From JADZFO01 sp964512635 (GTDB lineage Bacteria; 4484-113; JAFGCY01): 64,000 nucleotides of DNA. The first letter of the stretch is position 1, and each line of letters opens with the position of its first letter. Of the stretch, positions 26,719 to 34,426 are shown piece by piece. The stretch spans positions 1 to 64,000 of the forward strand of contig CAZEJB010000015.1 of the NCBI GenBank assembly GCA_964512635.1. Reading direction: 5' to 3'. The notes below the pieces were generated by a model. That model made no database searches and was not told where the DNA came from. It saw only the letters and a list, made by a program, of their open reading frames with translations. The position numbers and the translations under genes were made by a program.

Positions 26719-27183
26719 GTGTTGGGCGTGGTGGTACCCGCTCTTGCGCTGTGGTGTTTGCCATTGAAAGTCTCAATAGCTGCGCCATGTGGGAACACTT
26801 ACTCCGAGCCCTTTGATGGCGATGAAGACATCGAAGAAGAGCTTCAGCTGATCCAGCAGGGACTCCCTCAAGGAGCCTGCTGCTGTTTGAAGAACAACTT
26901 CGACAAGCATTTTGGCAACCCAACGCTTGTGGCTTCATGGTCCTGCTGTGGCAGCTTTGCACCATTCTGCAACACTTACTCCCGCACTGTGACCGTGACC
27001 AAGAGCGGTCAGTCGATAGCAAATGAGAAGAACAGACGCAATGGCAATGGCAGCTTGGATAAGGGCGACTTCTCATATGACTCCTACGACGAAGTCTACT
27101 GCAGCTGCACTGCCTCCCAGACAACGTGCAGCATAGCTTTTTACGGCAGCGTCCACTGGGGATACGCCTGCGAAGCTTGGTAG
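26719..27183 (+). CDS. Cys-rich secreted protein, possibly phase variable
   Basis: I do not recognise the family. The frame upstream of the nominal GTG at 26719 continues as RLYRRLAKTFVFVLGV, a basic then hydrophobic signal peptide leading to a likely cleavage near SIAAP. The mature part of about 120 residues has 11 Cys, including ACCCLK, SCCGSF and VYCSCTASQTTC, which fits a disulfide-rich exported protein. The true start is probably the ATG at 26651, one TC unit out of frame in this copy. It is followed by a lipoprotein gene 61 bases downstream, and the region is more AT-rich than its neighbours. Confidence 0.65.
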   Translation: MLGVVVPALALWCLPLKVSIAAPCGNTYSEPFDGDEDIEEELQLIQQGLPQGACCCLKNNFDKHFGNPTLVASWSCCGSFAPFCNTYSRTVTVTKSGQSIANEKNRRNGNGSLDKGDFSYDSYDEVYCSCTASQTTCSIAFYGSVHWGYACEAW

Positions 27184-27244
27184 TTGGCCCCTCAGCCAGC
27201 TGACAGGCCTTTCTACTGCATCGCCATTAACTTAGGAGGACAAT

Positions 27245-28129
27245 ATGTTTACGGTCAACAAAATGTTCGCTGTGCTCTGCATCATGGGTATGGCTCTGAC
27301 CTATTCGTGCGCAAAGGGAACCGACTCTCGACTCACCGAGTCTGCGAGCCGCGACGTCAACGCCAAGCTGATGGATGACATTTGCAGCGGCAAATACTCC
27401 AGTACGCTGCTCAGTCAGCAGGTGTTCGTTTCGCCCACAGAGTTCCCTGGCGCCAACGTTTCGGCTAGCGCGGCCGAGCGGGCTCAGCGTGTCTACACGC
27501 AGATGGGCAAGGAAGTCGCAAAGAAGGAATTGACGAGTAAAGAGCAACGTGTGCTTTCAGTACGCCAGGTTGGCGAAGCCGTTCACGATCCGTACACAAT
27601 CGTTAATCTAGTAGGTGCCTACTATGATAAACATGGCCGACTGCCCGTGAGCGCGCTCGACTTGATGAAGGAGAGGATGAGCTCAGCCGAGAACTGCTCA
27701 GATCTCTGGGCAGGGTTCAGTAGTGTTCAGAAGGCCGCCTTTATTGACGAGTTTGCGCACCCCTTGACCGGAAAGGTTGACTACCCTTTAAACAGCCAGG
27801 ACTGGACCCCGTTTGGAATCAGCTTCCGAGTGCTGACACCGGCGGAATCACTTGAGAGAAACAAGGGTGATCTGACAGGATATGTCTCCTCCAGCGGACT
27901 AGCCCATGTTTGTGACCTTGAGTACACGATTTTCGGCGAGGAAAAGGACAGCATCTTGCTGCGGACCTTCCCCGTCTACTTCGCCCCGGTCGATTCTTCC
28001 AAGACCAGGGATGACAACGAAGAGGTTGCGCTAGATTGGCCCGGCATTGGTGCAGGTTCAGCCAATCCATGCCAAAGCAACCCTTGCGCAAACAACCCCT
28101 GCAGCGTCAATCCTTGCGCTGCCAAGTAA
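27245..28129 (+). CDS. Putative lipoprotein with C-terminal NPC repeats
   Basis: 294 residues with a strong SD (AGGAGGA, 27234-27240) 4 bases before the ATG. The N-terminal hydrophobic signal ends MALTYSCAKG, a possible but imperfect lipobox. The C-terminus carries four NPC triplets spaced by two residues and ends NPCAAK. The middle (KHGRLPVSALDLMKE; HPLTGKVDYPLNSQDWTPFG) resembles the next protein, so the two look like diverged paralogues. No known function. It may be surface exposed and linked with the Cys-rich gene upstream. Confidence 0.75.
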   Translation: MFTVNKMFAVLCIMGMALTYSCAKGTDSRLTESASRDVNAKLMDDICSGKYSSTLLSQQVFVSPTEFPGANVSASAAERAQRVYTQMGKEVAKKELTSKEQRVLSVRQVGEAVHDPYTIVNLVGAYYDKHGRLPVSALDLMKERMSSAENCSDLWAGFSSVQKAAFIDEFAHPLTGKVDYPLNSQDWTPFGISFRVLTPAESLERNKGDLTGYVSSSGLAHVCDLEYTIFGEEKDSILLRTFPVYFAPVDSSKTRDDNEEVALDWPGIGAGSANPCQSNPCANNPCSVNPCAAK

Positions 28130-28171
28130 CCTCATGTTGCGGCATGACTCAAATTCGGGGAGGGTGAAACC

Positions 28172-29026
28172 CTGAGCAAGCCAGAATCATCTGAAGCCTT
28201 GAAACCAAAGCGCCGTGCGAGCACGACACCAGTACTCGCGCGGCGCCTCGGACTCTACTCATTCTTAGCTCTTATAGTTGCAGCGACTTACCTAACTGTT
28301 TTTCCACCATTTCTTGCTGCGAGGCTCAAAGAGTACGTTCTCGTTGCAAGGATAGCCAAGTCAACACCATCAGATCAGGCTCAACTGGTTGGTCAGCCTA
28401 AGTTGGTGACATCATTGTCTGACCTGGATTTTGCCAACCTCCTTCAACGAAGTGAGTTTCAATTTGCCGGACACCTAAGTCCAGCGGACCTTGAACAATC
28501 ACAACTCAGCGCTGATGAACAGCGCATGTTGTCGCGAATTCGGCTACCAGACGGCATATCCGTCCAAGCACTGTCTTTCAGCAGGCCAGTGCTCGCATTC
28601 TATGAACGCTACAGGCGCTTGCCAGAAAGCGGGCTTGAGCTTCTGTCAGACCAGTTGACATTCCAGAACAACCGGCTTGTAAGCCGCGGTCAGGTTGCAA
28701 ACAAACTACCGGAGTTGCCGTCCGAACTGGCTGATGTTGATTCTGAAACCGCTTTCCGGTGCTGCTATTACGCTGTAAATCCAGTAACAGGCAGTTTGTA
28801 TTCAAGTTTCGATAATCCCAATTGGACCTGTCTGGGTCTTAATATCGAGGCACTTAAGCCTTTTGCTGGAGGTGTGGTTTTCAGGTATCCAAACATCGAG
28901 AATCAGCGCCGCGCAAAATCGCCTGCCGTTTTCCGAGTCTTCCGCGTTGTTGTCTACGGCCAGGAGCCAGGCGAGGTAATCTACGAAGGCCTGATCGAAA
29001 GCGAGATTCTATTGTCTGCATTATAG
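28172..29026 (+). CDS. Membrane-anchored paralogue of the NPC-repeat lipoprotein
   Basis: About 284 residues. A basic N-terminus (KPKRRASTTPVLARRLG) precedes one membrane span (LYSFLALIVAATYLTVFPPF), then a soluble domain. YRRLPESGLELLSDQ and NPVTGSLYSSFDNPNWTCLG align with the matching parts of the preceding protein, but the NPC tail is absent. No ATG or GTG fits. The CTG at 28172 lies 8 bases after a GGGGAGG SD; the TTG at 28199 is the alternative. The gene is clearly more AT-rich than the core genes. Function unknown. Confidence 0.65.
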   Translation: MSKPESSEALKPKRRASTTPVLARRLGLYSFLALIVAATYLTVFPPFLAARLKEYVLVARIAKSTPSDQAQLVGQPKLVTSLSDLDFANLLQRSEFQFAGHLSPADLEQSQLSADEQRMLSRIRLPDGISVQALSFSRPVLAFYERYRRLPESGLELLSDQLTFQNNRLVSRGQVANKLPELPSELADVDSETAFRCCYYAVNPVTGSLYSSFDNPNWTCLGLNIEALKPFAGGVVFRYPNIENQRRAKSPAVFRVFRVVVYGQEPGEVIYEGLIESEILLSAL

Positions 29027-29158
29027 GTGTCCGCTTCATAGGCAGCCGTGACAAAGCGAGCGCCTGCGCCAGACATGCAGACATCTTCGGCTCGCCAACG
29101 CAACCGGAGCCCAGGCGAGTAAGTCTACAGATGTCAAGAAGCCCATTAACCTTTGAAG

Positions 29159-30745
29159 CTACTTAGCCACTCCGGTCTCGCGGGTCTCACGGATGACTGT
29201 CACCTTGATCGTACCCGGGTACTCCATTGAGTCCTCGATACGCTTGGTGATCTGGCGGCAGAGGTCATAGGTCAGCACGTCGTCCATCTCCTCGGGCTTG
29301 ACCAGCACGCGCAGCTCGCGGCCGGCGCTGATGGCATAGGCCCGCTCGACACCGGCAAAGCCGGTGGCCAGGTTTTCCAGCTCATGCAGACGGCTGAGGT
29401 AGCTCTGCAGCGCCTCGCCACGCGCGCCCGGACGCACAGCGCTGATCGCGTCGGCCACCTGGACGATCGCCGCTTCGATGGTCTGTTCCACGTCGCCGTG
29501 GTGGCCTTCGATGCAGTTGACCACAATCGGATTCTCGCCGAACTTGCGGGCGATGCGGCCGCCGACCTCGGGGTGGCTGCCCTCCATCTCCGCGTCCGCC
29601 GCCTTACCCATGTCGTGCAGCAGACCGCCGCGGCGGGCGTTTTTGGGGTTGAGGCCCAGTTCGGCCGCGATGATGCCGGACAGGATCGCGACTTCGATGC
29701 TGTGGGCCAGGACGTTCTGGCCATAGCTGGTCCGGAACTTCATCCGGCCCACCAGCTTGACGATCTCGGGGTGCAGGCCGGTGATGCCAAGGCGGAAGGC
29801 TGCTTCCTGGCCGGCGCGCCAGATCTCTTCCTCCACAGCCTCGCGGGAGGCCTCGACGATTTCTTCGATCTTCGCCGGATGGATGCGGCCGTCCTGGATC
29901 AGGCGCTCAAGGCTCTGACGGGCGATCTCGCGGCGCACGCCGTCGAAGCTGGAAAGCACCACCACGTTTGGCGTGTCGTCAATGATGACGTCGACACCGG
30001 TTGCCGCCTCGATGGCGCGGATGTTGCGGCCCTCGCGGCCGATGATGCGGCCCTTCATTTCCTCGCCCTTCAGCTCGACCGTCGTGATCAGGCTGTCGGC
30101 GTAGTGGTCGACGGCGCAGCGGAAGACGGCCTTGACGATGAGCTTGCGGGCAATCTCGGTAGCTTCCGAGCGTGCTTCATCTTCAATACGCTTGCGCAGC
30201 AGCGCGGCTTCATAGCGCGCTTCATCCTCGACCAGGCGCAGGACTTCCTCGCGGGCAGAGTCCTGATCAAGGCTGGCCACGCGTTCGAGCTCGGCCCGGG
30301 CCTCTTCCTCGGTCTTTTCCAGCGCCTGTTCGCGCTTGTCGAGGTTCTGGCTGCGGCGGTCAAGCTCAGTGCGGCGCTTGTCGACCTTGTCCATCTGCTC
30401 GGCCAGTTTTTCCTCGGTCTTGAGGAAGTTGGCTTCGCGGCGCTCGAGATCCTGCTGGCGCTTCTGGATTTCGCGGTCGGCGTCCTTGCGGCGCTGGCTG
30501 GCTTCGGTCTTGGCTTCAGAGACGATCTGCTGCGCCCGACCTTCAGCCTGGGCGACGCGCTTATCGGCCTGCGAGAGCTTCTCGTCGACCTGGCTCTGAG
30601 CCAGCTGAAGCATTCCCTGTGCCTTGGCCTCAGCATCACTGATCTTCTGCTGGGCAGACTTCTGCGCCGACATATAGACGGCAAGGTAGGCAACCGCTCC
30701 GCCGACCAGTATGCCGACGAGGATGCCTATGATCCAAGGTACCAT
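29159..30745 (-). CDS. rny: Ribonuclease Y
   Basis: 528 residues. An N-terminal membrane anchor (VPWIIGILVGILVGGAVAYL) leads to a long coiled coil (about 30-200), a KH domain (EGRNIRAIEAATGVDVIIDD) and an HD hydrolase domain (GLLHDMGKAADAEMEGSHPE). It is an endonuclease that starts mRNA decay at the membrane. I chose the ATG at 30745 because the SD AGGAG (30752-30756) is 6 bases from it; the longer frame adds eight unconvincing residues. It follows recA, as in several other phyla. Confidence 0.95.
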   Translation of the reverse strand: MVPWIIGILVGILVGGAVAYLAVYMSAQKSAQQKISDAEAKAQGMLQLAQSQVDEKLSQADKRVAQAEGRAQQIVSEAKTEASQRRKDADREIQKRQQDLERREANFLKTEEKLAEQMDKVDKRRTELDRRSQNLDKREQALEKTEEEARAELERVASLDQDSAREEVLRLVEDEARYEAALLRKRIEDEARSEATEIARKLIVKAVFRCAVDHYADSLITTVELKGEEMKGRIIGREGRNIRAIEAATGVDVIIDDTPNVVVLSSFDGVRREIARQSLERLIQDGRIHPAKIEEIVEASREAVEEEIWRAGQEAAFRLGITGLHPEIVKLVGRMKFRTSYGQNVLAHSIEVAILSGIIAAELGLNPKNARRGGLLHDMGKAADAEMEGSHPEVGGRIARKFGENPIVVNCIEGHHGDVEQTIEAAIVQVADAISAVRPGARGEALQSYLSRLHELENLATGFAGVERAYAISAGRELRVLVKPEEMDDVLTYDLCRQITKRIEDSMEYPGTIKVTVIRETRETGVAK

Positions 30746-30785
30746 TTTTTTCTCCTGCAGTGGTCTCACAGGAGCCGGCCGGAGT

Positions 30786-31832
30786 TTATCCCTGGCCCGC
30801 CCCGTTGCCGGCAGCCGCTTCCTCCCCGGCGGGAAGAAGGTTGTTGCGCCGGCGGATTTCGGTCTCCAGCTGCTGCAGGATATCGGGATGTTCTTCGAGG
30901 TAAGAGACTACGTTTTCACGGCCCTGGCCGAGCTTTTCCTCACCGCGCGTGTACCAGGATCCCGCCTTGTTGACCAGCTTCTCCACGACCGCGAGGTCCA
31001 GTACCCCGCCAGCCTTGGAAATGCCGCGGCCGAAGATGATGTCGAACTCCGCCTTCTTGAAGGGGGGCGCCATCTTATTCTTCACGACCTTGACGGTTAC
31101 CTGGTTGCCGATGATGTCAGTGCCCTGCTTGATGCTGTCGCTGCGTCGCACTTCCAGACGCATGCTGGCGTAGAACTTCAGCGCGCGCCCGCCGGTCGTC
31201 GTTTCGGGGTTGCCGAAGACGATGCCGATCTTTTCACGCACCTGATTGATGAAAATCAGGGTGCAGTGGCTCTTGCTGGTGACGCCGGTCAGCTTGCGCA
31301 GCGCCTGGCTCATCAGGCGGGCCTGCAGGCCCATGTGCGCGTCGCCCATCTCGCCTTCGATCTCAGCCTTCGGCACAAGCGCCGCGACGGAGTCGATAAC
31401 CACGACGTCCACCGCGTTGGAGCGCACAAGCACCTCGGCGATCTCAAGGGCCTGCTCACCGGTGTCGGGCTGGGCAATCAGCAGCTCCGCGGTGTTAAGC
31501 CCCAGTCGCTGGGCGTATTCGGGATCCATGGCGTGCTCGGCGTCCACAATGGCCACCCGGCCACCGGCACGCTGAGCTTCTGCCATGATATGCATGGCCA
31601 GGGTAGTCTTACCTGAAGCCTCGGGACCATAGATCTCAATGATCCGGCCCCGTGGGATGCCGCCCACACCGAGGGCAATGTCAAGGGCCAGGCTGCCGGT
31701 GGGGATAACATCCACACCAGAACGCACCTGATCCCCAAGGCGCATGATGGCGCCTTTGCCAAATTGCTTTTCAATCTGATCCGTGGCGACCTTTAAGGCG
31801 CGCTCACGTTCCTCGGACGTGGATAGAGGCAT
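30786..31832 (-). CDS. recA: Recombinase RecA
   Basis: 348 residues. Walker A GPEASGKTT, Walker B VVVIDSVAAL, the L1/L2 loops (GEMGDAHMGLQARLMSQALRK; GNPETTTGGRALKFYAS) and the C-terminal domain are all present. It pairs homologous DNA and promotes LexA-type self-cleavage. It would be the natural partner of the S24 repressor at 34427. SD GGAG precedes the ATG; a promoter lies at 31917-31945. Confidence 0.97.
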   Translation of the reverse strand: MPLSTSEERERALKVATDQIEKQFGKGAIMRLGDQVRSGVDVIPTGSLALDIALGVGGIPRGRIIEIYGPEASGKTTLAMHIMAEAQRAGGRVAIVDAEHAMDPEYAQRLGLNTAELLIAQPDTGEQALEIAEVLVRSNAVDVVVIDSVAALVPKAEIEGEMGDAHMGLQARLMSQALRKLTGVTSKSHCTLIFINQVREKIGIVFGNPETTTGGRALKFYASMRLEVRRSDSIKQGTDIIGNQVTVKVVKNKMAPPFKKAEFDIIFGRGISKAGGVLDLAVVEKLVNKAGSWYTRGEEKLGQGRENVVSYLEEHPDILQQLETEIRRRNNLLPAGEEAAAGNGAGQG

Positions 31833-31916
31833 TCCTCGATCTCCTGAAACCGGAAACCAGTTAGTTACTTCTGGAATTTGCTCTGCTGCAGGCTGTGCCC
31901 GCTACTCGGCACATAT

Positions 31917-31945
31917 ATAGTAACATAGGACTAAACACTTGTAAA
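31917..31945 (-). promoter_or_regulatory. Promoter of recA
   Basis: On the minus strand TTTACA (31945-31940), a 17-base spacer and TACTAT (31922-31917) give a good sigma70-type promoter. The leader is about 75-80 bases. No clear LexA-type box was recognised. Confidence 0.6.
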
Positions 31946-31970
31946 GAGTCTGTTAGAGAGACAGGCTCAT

Positions 31971-33119
31971 TTAGTTGAAGATCAGCTCGGCAATCGTGAA
32001 GTCGTCGTTGAAATGCCGGCTGCCATGAAAGTTCACTACTGAGTCGATCAGCGCGTTGCAATGGTGCATGTAGCTGCCGGGTTTGATCAGGCTCTGATAG
32101 TTCAGGATCAAGCGGTCCTGACCATAACAGTCCATCGGGGCCTCGAGCGGCGCCGATTCCGTTACACCATCACTGAACACCAGCAGCCGGGTGTTAGGCC
32201 GGATCTCGATCTGCCCTTCCTGGTACAGCTCTTCCTCAAAGAAACCCAGCGGTGTGTCGCCGACGCTGAGCATCTCGACACTGCCGTCGGAATGGAAGCA
32301 CAGCGGCTCGGGCGTGCCAGCCCGAGAGTAATGCAGCATCCGGCTGGCCGGGTTGTACAAACCGACAAAAAGACAGCAGGACCAGAAGGTCCCCTGGTGA
32401 TCATGGAACACGAAGTTGTTCAACCGGTGCATCAGCTCGGAAGTAGTGCTGACCTGGGCCACGTTGACCCGGCAGAGGTGCTGCAGCGCGATCGCCTTGA
32501 TCGCCACTTCGATGCCATGGCTTTGCACGTCGCCGAGTACGATCAGGTAGTTCTCGCCGATCTTGCCAATCTCAAAGAAGTCGCCGGACAGCTCGAAAGC
32601 TGGCTGGCCAAAGGCGCGGCAGGACAGGATGCCGTCGTTCCAGTCTGAGGTGAAGAGGGCTTCCTGGTATTTGCGGGCTGTCCGCAGTTCGGTTTCGATC
32701 TCGCTGTAGTTGTCCTGCGCCTCGCTGGCGTTGAGGGCATCCCGGGTGATGTCATCCAGCACAATGACCACACCTGCGGGGCCGTGTTCAGAGGCGGGCA
32801 GGTGGTTAAAGCACAAGTTGTAATAGTGCACATTGCCGCTGAGCCGGAAGAAGAAGCGCGCGACATTTTCACCCGACCCACGATAGGCCCTGGCGATGTG
32901 ATCGCTGAAGTTCAGGCTGAACTCGGTGTTGACTTCTTCAATGCTGCGACCCACCTTGAGTTCAGGAAGGATTCCCGCAGCTGCGCTGTTGAACATTTCG
33001 ACGCGCGAATCCGGCCCGAGCACGATGACGCCATCGTTCAGGGCTTCCAGTACTTCTAAACTACGGGGGGCCAGCAGGTGCACAGAGTTCATTATCGCGA
33101 CCACATTTGGGCGCGTCAT
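31971..33119 (-). CDS. PAS-SpoIIE (PP2C-type) phosphatase
   Basis: About 382 residues. A PAS domain (about 20-130; LEALNDGVIVLGPDSRVEMF) is followed by a SpoIIE phosphatase domain with metal-binding Asp residues in SGDFFEIGKI, IVLGDVQSHGIEVAI, LLVFSDGVTES and NDDFTIAEL. Such proteins dephosphorylate anti-anti-sigma factors in partner-switch signalling; no such partner is seen here. Start 33119 is chosen because it directly precedes the PAS domain. The open frame beyond it overlaps the lgt gene on the other strand and looks non-coding. Confidence 0.85.
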   Translation of the reverse strand: MTRPNVVAIMNSVHLLAPRSLEVLEALNDGVIVLGPDSRVEMFNSAAAGILPELKVGRSIEEVNTEFSLNFSDHIARAYRGSGENVARFFFRLSGNVHYYNLCFNHLPASEHGPAGVVIVLDDITRDALNASEAQDNYSEIETELRTARKYQEALFTSDWNDGILSCRAFGQPAFELSGDFFEIGKIGENYLIVLGDVQSHGIEVAIKAIALQHLCRVNVAQVSTTSELMHRLNNFVFHDHQGTFWSCCLFVGLYNPASRMLHYSRAGTPEPLCFHSDGSVEMLSVGDTPLGFFEEELYQEGQIEIRPNTRLLVFSDGVTESAPLEAPMDCYGQDRLILNYQSLIKPGSYMHHCNALIDSVVNFHGSRHFNDDFTIAELIFN

Positions 33120-33242
33120 TCCTGGCGGGTTTGACGCACCGGGATAGTATAACAACCAACGGCTTCCTTCGCAGGACCAATATTGGACCCGCCGCTGAAT
33201 AGAACGGAAGCTGCTCCTATCCGTCACCCAGATGGGCAGTGT

Positions 33243-33248
33243 TAGAAT
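33243..33248 (+). promoter_or_regulatory. -10 element of lgt
   Basis: TAGAAT lies 24 bases before the lgt ATG, with GCGGAG (SD) between; a conventional leader. Confidence 0.45.
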
Positions 33249-33272
33249 AGCCTTTCGCTCAGCGGAGAAACT

Positions 33273-34187
33273 ATGGACCCAATTGCATTCTCGATTGGCG
33301 GGCTTGAAATCCGCTGGTATGGCATTGCCATGGCTCTGTCCATGCTCATTGGCGCGTGGATTGGATCCAAGCTGCTTAAGAAGCAGGGCTACGACGGTGA
33401 AGCAGTCTGGGATGGCCTGGTCTGGATCATCCTCGCAGGCATCTTCGGCGCCCGGCTGTTCTATGTGCTGACCAACCTGAGCGACTACGCCGCGCACCCG
33501 GAAGAAATCATTGCAGTCTGGCATGGCGGCCTATCGATTCACGGCGGCGTGCTGCTGGGCGGCCTCGCGACTTACCTCTACTTCAAAAAGCGCAACATTC
33601 CTTTTATGAACGTTGCCGACAGCTTTGTTCCCGGCGTCAGCCTGGGTATTGTGCTGGTTCGTATTGGCAACTTCATGAACGGCGATATCCTCGGCTATCG
33701 CTGGAATGGCCCCTGGGCCATGAACTTTCCGCATGATGAGTTTCACACTGCTGCCAATGCCGACGAGATCATCCTGCGTCACCCGACCGAGCTGTACGGC
33801 CTGATGGTTGGCGTGGTATGTCTGCTGGTTGGCTGGTGGATGTGGCGCCGGACCTATATTGAACACAAGCTGGCACCCGGCGCGACTTTTTTCGGATTGC
33901 TGATCAGCTACAGCCTGGCGCGCAGCATCATTGAAGATCCCTTCCGCGATGTGCCTCTGCCCTGGAAGGTCATTGATCCAGAGCACTTCCAGTGCGGCTT
34001 GTTCACCAGTTCGCAACTTGCCAGCATTCCAATTATTCTGATTGGAATCTGGGGGCTGATGATGGTTGATAAGTGGGACCAGAACAGGCGCCTGATGGCT
34101 GAACAGGGTATTTCAGCCGGAGAAAAGCTGACCCGCCAGCAGCAGCGTGCCAAAGCTCGTGAGCTCAGCAAGCGCAGCGAAGACTAG
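33273..34187 (+). CDS. lgt: Prolipoprotein diacylglyceryl transferase
   Basis: 304 residues with about seven membrane spans. The signature reads RIGNFMNGDILGYRWNGPWAM. HGGLSIHGGVLLGG and the conserved Arg in SYSLARSIIEDPFRD are also present. It transfers diacylglycerol from phosphatidylglycerol to the lipobox Cys of prelipoproteins, several of which are encoded nearby. SD GCGGAG precedes the ATG. Confidence 0.95.
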   Translation: MDPIAFSIGGLEIRWYGIAMALSMLIGAWIGSKLLKKQGYDGEAVWDGLVWIILAGIFGARLFYVLTNLSDYAAHPEEIIAVWHGGLSIHGGVLLGGLATYLYFKKRNIPFMNVADSFVPGVSLGIVLVRIGNFMNGDILGYRWNGPWAMNFPHDEFHTAANADEIILRHPTELYGLMVGVVCLLVGWWMWRRTYIEHKLAPGATFFGLLISYSLARSIIEDPFRDVPLPWKVIDPEHFQCGLFTSSQLASIPIILIGIWGLMMVDKWDQNRRLMAEQGISAGEKLTRQQQRAKARELSKRSED

Positions 34188-34270
34188 TCTGATTATATAT
34201 ATTGTTCTCTTTTGCGCCATTTTTGGGATTTTTTCCGAACAAGTGTTAAACTGGTCAAGTCCTGTAAGGT

Positions 34271-34295
34271 GATTGATACAGCTGCTGTGTCAATC
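34271..34295 (+). promoter_or_regulatory. 25-bp palindrome upstream of the S24 repressor gene
   Basis: The arms GATTGATACAGC and GCTGTGTCAATC flank a central T and match at 11 of 12 positions when inverted. It lies 11 bases before a good -35 box. This is the size and symmetry expected for a dimeric repressor or activator site, perhaps for autoregulation. Confidence 0.6.
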
Positions 34296-34306
34296 TGACA
34301 GGGTTC

Positions 34307-34335
34307 TTGTCTGGACCGGGTGCATTGTTTACAAT
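34307..34335 (+). promoter_or_regulatory. Promoter of the S24 repressor gene
   Basis: TTGTCT (34307-34312), a 17-base spacer and TACAAT (34330-34335). The -10 overlaps the inverted repeat CATTGT-TT-ACAATG (34323-34336). Confidence 0.6.
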
Positions 34336-34339
34336 GGTG

Positions 34340-34359
34340 TTGCCTGTACCGGCAGGCAA
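34340..34359 (+). other. Leader hairpin before the S24 repressor gene
   Basis: TTGCCTG-TACCGG-CAGGCAA is a 7-bp inverted repeat just downstream of the -10. It could be a second operator or an RNA hairpin at the start of the leader. Confidence 0.45.
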
Positions 34360-34426
34360 TCACCTCGCAAAGCCCCATCAGGCCCTGTCGGCTTGCGCGC
34401 GGAGTGACGATTTCAAGGAGGAGTAC

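Noticed and set aside
26541..26816. Open frame of 91 codons over the (TC)9 region
   Set aside because: It is in a third frame, has no signal or domain, and its composition follows the repeat. The Cys-rich frame explains the region better.
29384..30973. Long plus-strand open frame opposite rny and recA
   Set aside because: It is the antisense shadow of rny with no family motif; high GC makes long antisense frames common.
33120..33524. N-terminal extension of the SpoIIE phosphatase gene
   Set aside because: It overlaps lgt and its promoter on the other strand and adds no domain; the PAS domain begins after 33119.
34401..34426. Longer start of the S24 regulator from 34307
   Set aside because: It would include the promoter and hairpins; the GTG at 34427 has a perfect SD.
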